Positions 8,360 to 15,829 of a stretch of DNA of 64,000 nt are shown piece after piece. Source of the DNA: Plasticicumulans acidivorans (lineage in GTDB: Bacteria; Pseudomonadota; Gammaproteobacteria; Competibacterales; Competibacteraceae); NCBI RefSeq assembly GCF_003182095.1, contig NZ_QGTJ01000001.1:394282-458281 (forward strand), written 5' to 3'. How positions within the stretch are numbered: the first letter of the stretch is position 1; each line of letters opens with the position of its first letter. Under the pieces are notes generated by a model. It ran no database searches. It saw only the letters and a list, made by a program, of their open reading frames with translations, and had not been told where the DNA came from. Made by a program: the position numbers and the translations under genes.

Positions 8360-8923
8360 TCAGGCATCATCGGCCGCCGGCCGCTGCCACGGTGCGGCGC
8401 CGATCGTACCGGTGCGGGTCTGGAAACGGCCGGCACGGCGATCGGCGAAGAAGTGACGCAGGCTTTCGTGCACGGTCGGAAAGGCCAGATCGCCCCACGG
8501 AATTTCCGCCTCCGTGAACAGCGCCACGTCGAGGCTCTCGTGCCCTGCGGAGAACGCCTCATCGAGCATGCGGGCGCGAAAGATCAGATACACCTGACTG
8601 ATGTGCGGCAGGCTGTAGAGGGTGTAAAGGTCGATGATCTCGACACGGGCGTTGGCTTCTTCCAGCGTTTCTCGCATTGCCGCTTCGGTCGTGCTCTCGC
8701 CGTTTTCCATGAAGCCGGCCGGCAGCGTCCAGTGACCGCGGCGCGGTTCGATGGCCCTGCGGCAGAGCAGAACCCGCCCTTCCCACTCCGGAATGCAGCC
8801 GGCGACGATACGCGGATTCTGGTAATGGATCGTTCCACAGGCATCGCAGATGTGGCGCGGCAGATGGTCGCCGGGGGGCACGCGAAAGCTGAGCGGACCA
8901 CCACACCGGCTACAAAATTTCAT
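8360..8923 (-). CDS. Nudix hydrolase with N-terminal zinc ribbon
   Basis: A 187-residue protein. The N-terminus carries C-x2-C pairs (FCSRCGG and ICDACG) forming a zinc ribbon like that of NudC-type and related hydrolases. The Nudix box is GFMENGEST...REtlEEAN, with the expected glycine and acidic residues. Such enzymes hydrolyse nucleoside diphosphates linked to another group; the substrate cannot be told from sequence. The ATG at 8923 is preferred to a GTG one codon upstream because AGGAGGT is well spaced from it. The promoter region overlaps a cluster of DnaA boxes (8954-8988). Confidence 0.88.
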   Translation of the reverse strand: MKFCSRCGGPLSFRVPPGDHLPRHICDACGTIHYQNPRIVAGCIPEWEGRVLLCRRAIEPRRGHWTLPAGFMENGESTTEAAMRETLEEANARVEIIDLYTLYSLPHISQVYLIFRARMLDEAFSAGHESLDVALFTEAEIPWGDLAFPTVHESLRHFFADRRAGRFQTRTGTIGAAPWQRPAADDA

Positions 8924-8953
8924 CACGACCTCCTCGAACCGCGTGCATTTGCA

Positions 8954-8988
8954 TTATCCACAAACCCTGTGGAAAACAATGTGGATAA
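8954..8988. promoter_or_regulatory. Cluster of three DnaA boxes
   Basis: TTATCCACA at 8954-8962 is a perfect DnaA box. TGTGGATAA at 8980-8988 is a perfect box on the other strand. TGTGGAAAA at 8968-8976 is a third box with one mismatch, also on the minus strand. They lie upstream of the Nudix gene start. They may serve regulation or DnaA titration; the surrounding genes are not those usually found at an origin. Confidence 0.65.
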
Positions 8989-9065
8989 GTTTGCCGACAA
9001 GCGCCGGAAGCCGCGCCAATGCTGGGCTCGTGACGCTTTGGTGACATTTCCGCCAATTCCATATG

Positions 9066-9079
9066 TTGATAAAAATCAA
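9066..9079. promoter_or_regulatory. Perfect FNR/Anr box
   Basis: TTGATAAAAATCAA is an exact match to the palindromic FNR/Anr consensus TTGAT-N4-ATCAA. It lies 143 bp upstream of the Nudix start on one side and 283 bp upstream of the EamA start on the other, so the target is not evident. Confidence 0.65.
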
Positions 9080-9361
9080 TAACTTATTGTAAGCCATTGA
9101 TTCCATGTAGCAGTCCGACGCAGCATCAAACACTTAGCCGGTGTGAAATCAGGCTTGTGCATAAGTCAAGCCCCGCAGCTCTTTCGCTGCGCCATAGCTC
9201 AGCCTGACGCGGCCTGGCAAGCCTGTTTTCCCCTTCAGGAAGTCAAGCCGACGATACACCGGCATGCCAGGAATGACTTGGCACCCTCTGCAGACTCCTG
9301 CAGAATTGCTGCCCCTTTTTTTCGGGCCTCGCCCGCCTGCCCTCCGCGCCGACCTGCCACC

Positions 9362-10279
9362 ATGCCCTCCCGAGTCCTCCGTGCCGACCTGTTGCTGCTG
9401 TTGACCGCAGCGATCTGGGGATCTGCCTTCGTTGCGCAGCGGCTCGGCATGGATGCCGTCGGTCCGATGCTCTACAACGGCCTGCGCTTCCTGCTGGGTG
9501 CACTGGTGGTACTGCCCCTCGCCCTGCGGCCTGAGCGTGGCGTTCCTCATGCCCATCCCCTGTCGGGTCGCCGCCTGGCGCTGCTGGCCACCGCTGCCGG
9601 CAGCGTGCTGTTCATCGGCGCCTCGCTGCAGCAGCTCGGCCTGCTCTACACCTCGGTCGCCAACGCCGGTTTCATCACCGGCCTGTATGTGATCCTGGTG
9701 CCGGTCTTCGGCTGGCTGCTGCTGCGCCACCGGATCATGGCCGGCACCTGGGGCGGCGCGGCGCTGGCGGTCGGCGGCATGTACCTGCTCAGCGTGCAGT
9801 CCGATTTCACCGTCGCCCCCGGCGACTGGCTGCAGCTGCTCGGCGCCTGCTTCTGGGCTGCCCACGTGCTGCTGATCGATGCCATCGCCCCACGCACACA
9901 TGCCGTGCGCCTGGCCTGTATCCAGTTCTTCGTCTGCGCGGCGCTGAGTCTGCTGGCCGCGGTGATGTTCGAGCCGATCCGCTGGGCCGACATCGTCGCC
10001 GCAGCGCCGGCGGTCGCCTACGGCGGCGTGTGCTCGGTCGGCATCGCCTACACGCTGCAGGTGATTGCGCAGAAGGACGCCCCCGCAGCCCATGCCGCGA
10101 TCCTGATGAGCCTGGAAGCCCTGTTCGCCGCGCTGACCGGCTGGTGGATTCTCGACGAAGGACTGACACCGCGCGCCATCGGCGGCTGCGCGCTGATGCT
10201 CGTCGGCACCCTCGTCGCCCAGCTCTCCCCGCTGCTACAGCGGCGGACGACGGTCGAGTGCCTCGGCACGCCGCGCTAA
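9362..10279 (+). CDS. EamA/DMT family transporter
   Basis: A 305-residue inner-membrane protein of the drug/metabolite transporter superfamily with about ten membrane helices in two EamA repeats. Characteristic segments are LLTAAIWGSAFVAQR at the N-terminus and SLEALFAALTGWWILDE in the second repeat. Substrates of this family vary widely (amino acids, metabolites) and cannot be assigned. The start MPSRVLRADLLLLL is chosen because the upstream in-frame extension to 9143 shows no family similarity; no strong ribosome-binding site is visible. The stop overlaps the stop of the convergent DUF1244 gene by four bases. Confidence 0.85.
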   Translation: MPSRVLRADLLLLLTAAIWGSAFVAQRLGMDAVGPMLYNGLRFLLGALVVLPLALRPERGVPHAHPLSGRRLALLATAAGSVLFIGASLQQLGLLYTSVANAGFITGLYVILVPVFGWLLLRHRIMAGTWGGAALAVGGMYLLSVQSDFTVAPGDWLQLLGACFWAAHVLLIDAIAPRTHAVRLACIQFFVCAALSLLAAVMFEPIRWADIVAAAPAVAYGGVCSVGIAYTLQVIAQKDAPAAHAAILMSLEALFAALTGWWILDEGLTPRAIGGCALMLVGTLVAQLSPLLQRRTTVECLGTPR

Positions 10280-10587
10280 TCGCGCTGCCCGGCCACCGCC
10301 TGCGTAAACGCCGCCTGCTGCTCGGCAGACGCTTCCTGCTGGTAGTTCGCTTTCCACTGCGCATAGGGCATGCCGTAGATGATTTCGCGGGCGCCCTCGT
10401 AGTCGAGCTCGACGCCACGCGCCTCGGCCGCGGCCCGGTACCATTTCGACAGGCAGTTGCGGCAGAAACCCGCGAGATTCATCAGATCGATGTTCTGCAC
10501 GTCGTTGCGCTCGCGCAGATGCGCGACCAGCTGCCGGAAGGCAGCCGCTTCGATCTCGGTGCGGGTGCTTTCATCTATGTCGATCAT
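10276..10587 (-). CDS. DUF1244 family protein
   Basis: A 103-residue soluble protein matching the DUF1244 family, with the conserved run HLRERNDVQNIDLMNLAGFC followed by RNCLSKWY. The two cysteines in AGFCRNCLSKW are a family feature and may bind metal. No function is established. The ATG at 10587 has a GGAGA upstream; a longer frame to 10689 has no similarity. It lies 67 bp downstream of the second aspartoacylase-like gene and may be the last gene of that leftward operon. Confidence 0.85.
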   Translation of the reverse strand: MIDIDESTRTEIEAAAFRQLVAHLRERNDVQNIDLMNLAGFCRNCLSKWYRAAAEARGVELDYEGAREIIYGMPYAQWKANYQQEASAEQQAAFTQAVAGQRD

Positions 10588-10654
10588 GGCGTGATCTCCG
10601 ATCCGAAAACGGCCACGACGGCAGCGCCGTGGCACCACGGGCAGCGCGCGGTCT

Positions 10655-11644
10655 TCACTGTCCCTGAGCGTGCAGCAGCGCCTCGGCATCGTTGCCGGAA
10701 TCGTCCGGCGTCTGGATGCGCATCAGCAGATCGCCCTCGAACAGCAGCGGCTGACGCCGCACGCAGCTGATCAACCCGGGCACCGGCGAGATGACGTCGC
10801 ATTTCAGGTCACCGCTGAAGCCATCATATATATGACCGACCAGATCGCCGGCCTGCACCCAGCGGCCGACCTCGACGCGGCAGACGAAGAATCCAGCCTG
10901 ATTGGTCAGCAGCGCATAGGTCTGGCGCAAGCCGAAGTAGTGCAGATCTTCTTCTTCATCCGACAGCGTCAGGCCTTCGACGATGCCGGTACGGTCGAGA
11001 AACGCCACCAGCGAACGGAACAGCATTTCGCAGTGGCGCGTCTGCAGATCGCCGGCCATACCGGCCTGCAGCACGAAATTCTCTCCGCCGTGTGCGCGCC
11101 AGGCATGCGCCAGCGTCGTCGTGAACAGCTTGTTCTGCGGCCGCTCGATCACCGCCGGCAGACCGAACAGGCAGGCGGTCTCGCGCTCGTCGTCATTGGG
11201 TTCGTAGAGACGCACCTGCGGCAGCTCTTCGAGCTCGCCGTTGGAACTGTGGATGTCGACGCGGTAGTAGGCCGTGCGTGTCAGCGCCAGCAGGGCCGCG
11301 GCGATGCGCTGCGTGGTCTCGCCGCCCTCCAGGCCGGGGAAGGCACGATTGAGGTCGATCTTGTCGAACGGCCAGACACGCGACAGCAGGTTGACACCGA
11401 GCACGTTGACCGCCGGCACGATCAGCACGCGTTCGAGCAGACGCTGCCCCGGACGCTTACCCTCGTCGAGGTCGCGCAGAAACGCCGCAAGCCGGGCCAG
11501 CACGAACACGCCGTTGAGCTCGTTACCGTGCAGTCCGGCCACCAGGGCGATGCGCGGCGTCCGCTCCCTGGGACCGACATCGTGATAAGGAATGTCGAAG
11601 TCGTCGCGCAGGGGCGCGGTCATCCGTAATAGCGTCGGGTTCAT
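10655..11644 (-). CDS. Aspartoacylase/succinylglutamate desuccinylase-like protein B
   Basis: A 329-residue protein of the M14-like AstE/AspA zinc amidohydrolase family. The zinc-ligand pattern is AGLHGNE (H39, E42) and VDIHSSN (H132), and the substrate-binding IDLNR motif is present. The position where homologues carry the catalytic glutamate reads FVLQAG, with Q193. The C-terminal part (about residues 240-310) resembles the beta-rich barrel of this family. It lies 19 bp downstream of a paralogue that does keep the glutamate. An AAAGGAC ribosome-binding site precedes the ATG. It could be a weakened enzyme or a partner subunit; the natural substrate is unknown. Confidence 0.85.
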   Translation of the reverse strand: MNPTLLRMTAPLRDDFDIPYHDVGPRERTPRIALVAGLHGNELNGVFVLARLAAFLRDLDEGKRPGQRLLERVLIVPAVNVLGVNLLSRVWPFDKIDLNRAFPGLEGGETTQRIAAALLALTRTAYYRVDIHSSNGELEELPQVRLYEPNDDERETACLFGLPAVIERPQNKLFTTTLAHAWRAHGGENFVLQAGMAGDLQTRHCEMLFRSLVAFLDRTGIVEGLTLSDEEEDLHYFGLRQTYALLTNQAGFFVCRVEVGRWVQAGDLVGHIYDGFSGDLKCDVISPVPGLISCVRRQPLLFEGDLLMRIQTPDDSGNDAEALLHAQGQ

Positions 11645-11663
11645 CGATGGGAGTCCTTTGCGC

Positions 11664-12614
11664 TCAGGCGTGCGCCATGACACGGGCCATCAGGGAGCCC
11701 TCATAAACCAGCGGATACTCGCGCAGCGTGAACAGCACACCGTCGACCGGTGAACGCACTTCAGCCAGCGTCTGACCTTCCAGCGGCGAGACGATACGCC
11801 CCAGCAGCCCGTCCTTGCGCACCTCCATCCAGTGCGCGACGTTCGGCACGAACAGCCCCGAGGTGGCAGCGTTGAGGTAATAGACGTTGTCTTCATGCGC
11901 AAGCCGGGGGCGGCGCTGCACCGCCGGCAGCTCCAGGTCGGCGGCGAGCACCCCGAGCTGCTGCCAGGTATTGAGCAGACCGGCGAGCAGCTGCTCGGTG
12001 TACTCAGGTGTCAGGCGCATGCCGACGCCCATTTCGACCACCAGCGCCGGCACATCCTGCGCGTTCAGGCTGTGGGCGATCGAAGCTTCCAGCACCGTCA
12101 CGGCGCCATGCAGCCAGATCACGTCGACATTCATGTTCTCGGCGAGCGGCAGCAGGCTGTCGGCAAACAGATGATTGATGCGCACCTGCGGAATTTCGCG
12201 CAGATAGATATTGCTGGCGTGCACGTCGACCACCAGCGCGCAGCCGGCCAGCGCCCGCATCGCACAATCAGCGATACGCTGCGGCATGACGCCGCCGGCG
12301 TGGCCGGGGAAAGTACGGTTCAGATCCACGCCGTACGGCGGCACCGTCCGCGCCAGCGTATCCAGCCCCAGGGGATTGAGCCCCGGATACAGTTCGATGG
12401 TGCCGAGCAGGCTTTGCGGGTGATTGGCTGCCAGCCAGTCGAGCCAGGCGGCGATGCGGTGGCACAGGTACAGGCCCTCCAGCTCATCACCGTGGATGCC
12501 CGAAACCACCGCGACCCGGGGCCCGCCCTGCCCCCGGTAGACACTGCGCACCACCTTCATCCGCTCCCGATATGGCATATCGAGGGAGAAGATGGTTTCC
12601 ACATGTTTTTCCAT
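11664..12614 (-). CDS. Aspartoacylase/succinylglutamate desuccinylase-like protein A
   Basis: A 316-residue zinc amidohydrolase of the AstE/AspA family. The ligands are SGIHGDE (H41, E44) and VDVHASN (H132); VDLNR supplies the substrate arginine; VVEMGVG supplies the expected catalytic glutamate E194. The C-terminal domain is beta-rich. It is first in a leftward set with a paralogue and a DUF1244 gene, and is divergent from the phasin gene. No arginine-succinyltransferase (ast) genes are nearby, so a role in the AST pathway is not supported. The ribosome-binding site is weak. Confidence 0.87.
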   Translation of the reverse strand: MEKHVETIFSLDMPYRERMKVVRSVYRGQGGPRVAVVSGIHGDELEGLYLCHRIAAWLDWLAANHPQSLLGTIELYPGLNPLGLDTLARTVPPYGVDLNRTFPGHAGGVMPQRIADCAMRALAGCALVVDVHASNIYLREIPQVRINHLFADSLLPLAENMNVDVIWLHGAVTVLEASIAHSLNAQDVPALVVEMGVGMRLTPEYTEQLLAGLLNTWQQLGVLAADLELPAVQRRPRLAHEDNVYYLNAATSGLFVPNVAHWMEVRKDGLLGRIVSPLEGQTLAEVRSPVDGVLFTLREYPLVYEGSLMARVMAHA

Positions 12615-12760
12615 GACGGGTTCTTCGCTGTGAGGCGGCGGTGAACTTCAGCCATTGGGGCGCGAGTTTGGCACAGGGGTACCGATGCTCCAACCATGCC
12701 GCTCCGCGGATCGCCGCGCATACCCGCAAAAGCCCCTTCTCAAGATCGCCGAAGAAATTG

Positions 12761-12789
12761 TTGCGACGCACAATTACCTTTGTTATGCT
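12761..12789 (+). promoter_or_regulatory. Sigma-70 promoter of the phasin gene
   Basis: TTGCGA at 12761-12766 and TATGCT at 12784-12789 are separated by 17 bp and lie about 60 bp upstream of the phasin ATG. A TTGC-GAC-GCAC dyad overlaps the -35 box and a second dyad, CTGC-ACC-GCAA, starts at the -10 box, so a repressor could block this promoter. Confidence 0.6.
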
Positions 12790-12849
12790 GCACCGCAACA
12801 GAAGCTGATCAACCATCCATCTCACGTAACGACCCAGGGGAAGACTGCC

Positions 12850-13248
12850 ATGTACAACACTGAGCTGTTTGAAGAATTCGTCGCCAAGTCCTCGGCCTAC
12901 ACCGCTCCGCTGGTCAAGGCCAACAAGCTGTTCATCGCCAATCTGGAAAAGCTCGCCGCGTTCCAGATGAGCCTGCTGCACGCCTACAGCGATTTCGGCC
13001 TGGCCCGTCTGAAGGCTGCCACCGAGGTCTCCGACCTCGAATCCCTGAAGAGCTTCGGTGAAGCCCAGGTGGAAGCCGCGACCGTCCTGCGCCAGAAGCT
13101 GATCGACGACGGCAAGGCCCTGACCGCGCTGGTCGCCTCGTTCAAGGGTGAGTTCGAGACGCTGGCCGCCGAGAGCGGTGTCGCCCTGACCCCGAAGGCA
13201 GTCGTCGCTGCGCCGAAGAGCTCGCGCAAGACCGCCGCTGCGGCCTGA
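12850..13248 (+). CDS. Phasin family protein (PHA granule-associated)
   Basis: A 132-residue phasin. The helical body (about residues 1-110) carries the family patterns FVAKSSAYTAPLVKANKLF and NLEKLAAFQM, which coat polyhydroxyalkanoate granules through amphipathic helices. The tail is alanine- and lysine-rich (APKSSRKTAAAA). A GGGGAAG ribosome-binding site precedes the ATG. The gene has its own promoter and a strong terminator, so it is a single-gene transcript. It implies PHA storage, though no synthase gene lies in the window. Two TGC-N3-GCA dyads in the promoter suggest control by a PhaR-like repressor (inference). Confidence 0.9.
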   Translation: MYNTELFEEFVAKSSAYTAPLVKANKLFIANLEKLAAFQMSLLHAYSDFGLARLKAATEVSDLESLKSFGEAQVEAATVLRQKLIDDGKALTALVASFKGEFETLAAESGVALTPKAVVAAPKSSRKTAAAA

Positions 13249-13280
13249 TCCAGCGCCCGCAACGCACGCTCTGCATCAAA

Positions 13281-13308
13281 CGCCCGGCCCCGTGCCGGGC
13301 GTTTTTTT
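13281..13308 (+). terminator. Intrinsic terminator of the phasin gene
   Basis: CGCCCGGC and GCCGGGCG form an 8-bp stem with a 5-nt loop, followed by seven T residues, 33 bp after the phasin stop. Confidence 0.9.
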
Positions 13309-13367
13309 ATGCCCTTCATGCCACTTCGCTGGCGTGCCTGCACGCAGTCCGCTACGGTGCGCGCGCC

Positions 13368-14141
13368 ATGAATCCGACTGCCATCCCCTTGTACTGCACC
13401 GCGCCCGAGCGCATCCCCGAAGCACAGGAAATTGCCCGGCGTTTCGCCCTACCCTGGCTGCTGCCGGATGCCACTGCCGACGCCCGCTTCACTCTGTGCA
13501 TGGACGGGGAACGACTGGCCCTCATCGAACACGGCGCGGATGCACCCGGCCCGATTTATGTCGACTGGGTCGAGGGTCATGCCGCGCACCGGCGGCGCTT
13601 CGGTGGCGGGCGCGGCCAGCCGCTCGCCAAAGCGGTCGGTCTGAAGCAGGCGCAGACGCCCAGCGTGGTCGACGCCACGGCCGGGCTCGGGCGCGATGCC
13701 TTCGTGCTGGCCAGCCTCGGCTGCGCGGTCACGCTGCTCGAACGCCATCCCGCAATCGCGGCGCTGCTTGCCGACGGCCTGCAACGCGCGAGTGCCGATG
13801 CCGAAATCGGCGCTTATGTGCGTGAACGCATGCAGCTGGTGCACGCTGATGCCATCGCCTGGCTGCAGCAGCATCCGCAGGTGACGGACGTCGTCTACCT
13901 CGACCCGATGTACCCGCACCGCGACAAATCCGCGCTGGTGAAAAAAGAAATGCGCGCCTTCCAGGTGATCGTCGGCAGCGATACCGACGGCGCCGAACTG
14001 CTGCAGGCAGCGCTGCACGGCGCGCGCCGGCGGGTCGTCGTCAAGCGTCCGAAGCGGGCGCCGCCACTCGCCGAACGAGCGCCGGCCTTCAGCATCAGCA
14101 GCCCCAACACACGCTACGACGTCTATCTGCCGATGGCGTGA
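13368..14141 (+). CDS. rsmJ: 16S rRNA (guanine-1516-N2)-methyltransferase
   Basis: A 257-residue class I SAM-dependent methyltransferase that modifies G1516 of 16S rRNA. The SAM-binding motif is VDATAGLGRDAFVLASLG. The catalytic motif is YLDPMYPHRDKSALVKKEMR, in which DPMYP is diagnostic of RsmJ/YhiQ. Length fits the family (about 250). The ATG at 13368 is the first plausible start after the phasin terminator. Its 3' end overlaps the convergent olsA gene by 19 bp. Confidence 0.93.
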   Translation: MNPTAIPLYCTAPERIPEAQEIARRFALPWLLPDATADARFTLCMDGERLALIEHGADAPGPIYVDWVEGHAAHRRRFGGGRGQPLAKAVGLKQAQTPSVVDATAGLGRDAFVLASLGCAVTLLERHPAIAALLADGLQRASADAEIGAYVRERMQLVHADAIAWLQQHPQVTDVVYLDPMYPHRDKSALVKKEMRAFQVIVGSDTDGAELLQAALHGARRRVVVKRPKRAPPLAERAPAFSISSPNTRYDVYLPMA

Positions 14142-14905
14142 AGGCGGCCGAGCTCACGCTCACGGCTGCTGTCGAGTGCAGCGAGGATTTGCTCGTGGGC
14201 ACTGCGCGCGAGTTCATCGCGCCCCAGAGATGGCGGCAGGGGCTCGCCGAAATGCATTTCGACGTCGATACGCCGCTCGCCAAGCAGGCGCCACAGGTGC
14301 GCGAGAAACTCGTCATCACCGACGAACGGCACACTCGGATGAATGCCCTCAGCATGCGGATAGCGCAGCGCCAGAGCCTGCACCGGGCAGCGCGCCAGCT
14401 GGGCGGCCTGGAACAGGCGCGGGAAAAAGCGGCGCACGTTCTGGCCGTCAGTCGAGGTGCCTTCCGGAAACACCAGCACACGCTCGCCGCGGCGCTTCAG
14501 CCGCCAGACCATTTCCTCGGCGGCGGCACGCGCGCCCCCCGTACTGCCACGGCGGATGAACGCCGTGCCGGCCCGCCGGCACAGCCAGCCGACCAGCGGC
14601 CAGTCGGCCACTTCGGCCTTGGCCAGGAAATGCGTCGGACAGACGGCGGCGATCGCCATGATGTCGAGCCACGAAATATGGTTGGCGACGAACAGTGCCC
14701 GCCCGCCGACCGGATCGCCGTAGACCGTCGTGCGCACGCCGAGGATGCGGCAGAAGATCCGGCACCAGAGCACCATCGGCCATGGCGACGGCACGCGGCC
14801 CGCCCCGTGTGGCAGACAGGCAGCGACCACGCAGCCCACGGCGATGTGCGCGACGACCAGCGGCAGACGCAGCACCCTGCGCAAAGTAGGTTGAAAGCTC
14901 GCCAT
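14123..14905 (-). CDS. olsA: 1-acyl-sn-glycerol-3-phosphate acyltransferase-like; ornithine-lipid O-acyltransferase
   Basis: A 260-residue membrane-associated PlsC-family acyltransferase. The catalytic H-x4-D is NHISWLD (H76, D81) and the acceptor-binding motif is FPEGT (E148). An N-terminal hydrophobic segment anchors it. Because it directly follows an OlsB-like gene, with its ATG overlapping that gene's TAA stop by one base, it most likely acylates lyso-ornithine lipid, as in the olsBA pair. A general lysophosphatidate acyltransferase role is the alternative. The start at 14905 fits the coupling and the family N-terminus better than the longer frame to 14986. Confidence 0.85.
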   Translation of the reverse strand: MASFQPTLRRVLRLPLVVAHIAVGCVVAACLPHGAGRVPSPWPMVLWCRIFCRILGVRTTVYGDPVGGRALFVANHISWLDIMAIAAVCPTHFLAKAEVADWPLVGWLCRRAGTAFIRRGSTGGARAAAEEMVWRLKRRGERVLVFPEGTSTDGQNVRRFFPRLFQAAQLARCPVQALALRYPHAEGIHPSVPFVGDDEFLAHLWRLLGERRIDVEMHFGEPLPPSLGRDELARSAHEQILAALDSSRERELGRLHAIGR

Positions 14906-15669
14906 TACTGCGGCCGACCGAGGAAGTGACGGGCGTAGCGCCGCTCCAGATTCACCGTATCGAGCAGGATGAACAGATCCGCACACTTGAAATCCGGATC
15001 GAGGCAGGGCTCGCCGCCGATGCGGGCGCCGACGCGCAGATACGCTTTCAGCAGCGGCGGCAGCTGGTAGTCACTGTGCGCCAGCAGATCCTGGCGCGGC
15101 AGCGCGAGCTTCGGCGTGACACGCAGCTGCGCCGGCGTCATGTACTTCTGCGACAGGTCCGAGAAGATGCGCTGGGCATCGCCGTCGGCCAGCGGCACGC
15201 TGGCGCAGCCGATCAGGTAATTGATGCCCTCGTCGGCGACGAACTCGGCGAGCCCGGACCACAGCGTGGCGATCGTCGCACCGCTGCGATAGTCGCGATG
15301 CACGCAGGTGCGGCCGATCTCCATGATGCGTCCGGGCAGGCGGCGGATCGCCTCGATGTCGAATTCACCCTCGGAGTAAAAACCGCCCGCCGCGCGCGCC
15401 GTGACATCGGTCAGGATGCGCGTCGAGCCGATCAGCTGGCCGCTGCCGGCATCGCGCACCAGCAGATGGCGGCAGTGTTCGTCGAGTGCGTCGTGATCAT
15501 GTCCGGGGATGCGGTTGTGCAGCGTGGCGCCCATTTCATCGACGAAGATCTCGTAGCGCAGGCGCTGTGATTCCCGCAGTTCACGCTCGCTGCGCGCAAA
15601 GCTGATCTGCAGGCGGCTGACGTTACGCTGAACACGTTCTATAGGGGCGACGCTGGGTGTTGAACTCAT
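14905..15669 (-). CDS. olsB: L-ornithine N-acyltransferase (OlsB-like GNAT)
   Basis: A 254-residue acyltransferase of the OlsB/autoinducer-synthase-like GNAT group. It transfers a 3-hydroxyacyl chain from ACP to ornithine as the first step of ornithine lipid synthesis. Visible features are RLRYEIFVDEMGA near residue 40, the EIGRTCVHRDYR core, and the C-terminal GGEPCLDPDFKCADLFILLD block typical of OlsB. The ATG at 15669 has a GGAG upstream; a GTG 17 codons earlier is less likely. Ornithine lipids often replace phospholipids under phosphate limitation, but I see no Pho box. Confidence 0.88.
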   Translation of the reverse strand: MSSTPSVAPIERVQRNVSRLQISFARSERELRESQRLRYEIFVDEMGATLHNRIPGHDHDALDEHCRHLLVRDAGSGQLIGSTRILTDVTARAAGGFYSEGEFDIEAIRRLPGRIMEIGRTCVHRDYRSGATIATLWSGLAEFVADEGINYLIGCASVPLADGDAQRIFSDLSQKYMTPAQLRVTPKLALPRQDLLAHSDYQLPPLLKAYLRVGARIGGEPCLDPDFKCADLFILLDTVNLERRYARHFLGRPQ

Positions 15670-15787
15670 GGCGGCAGACTCCGGAACCGATGCCCGATTT
15701 TTCGCGACGAGTCTGTGCACCCTCGATTGCGCCGCCTTTGCACCGCCATGACGTCAGCGTGACGCCGGCATCGCGCCGCAGGGCCTC

Positions 15788-15796
15788 TGCTATGAT
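15788..15796 (+). promoter_or_regulatory. Extended -10 promoter of gspG
   Basis: TGCTATGAT provides a TG-N extended -10 element with five of six bases of the TATAAT hexamer. It lies about 34 bp upstream of the gspG start. No good -35 box is visible, as is common with extended -10 promoters. Confidence 0.5.
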
Positions 15797-15829
15797 GCCG
15801 GCGCCTTGTTTGCCGAGCCGCTGCCCACG

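Larger units (their letters stand above)
8924..9361. other. 438-bp regulatory gap between the Nudix and EamA genes
   Basis: No gene is supported here. From left to right it holds the Nudix ribosome-binding site, three DnaA-box-like sequences (8954-8988), an AT-rich patch with a perfect FNR/Anr box (9066-9079), and a region with short inverted repeats (CTGCAG-ACTC-CTGCAG near 9290) followed by a T-run near 9316. An open frame from 9143 continues into the EamA gene, but the family similarity begins only at 9362. Confidence 0.55.

Noticed and set aside
8954..9080. Chromosomal origin (oriC)
   Set aside because: DnaA boxes and an AT-rich patch are present, but only three boxes are seen and none of the genes usual at an origin are adjacent.
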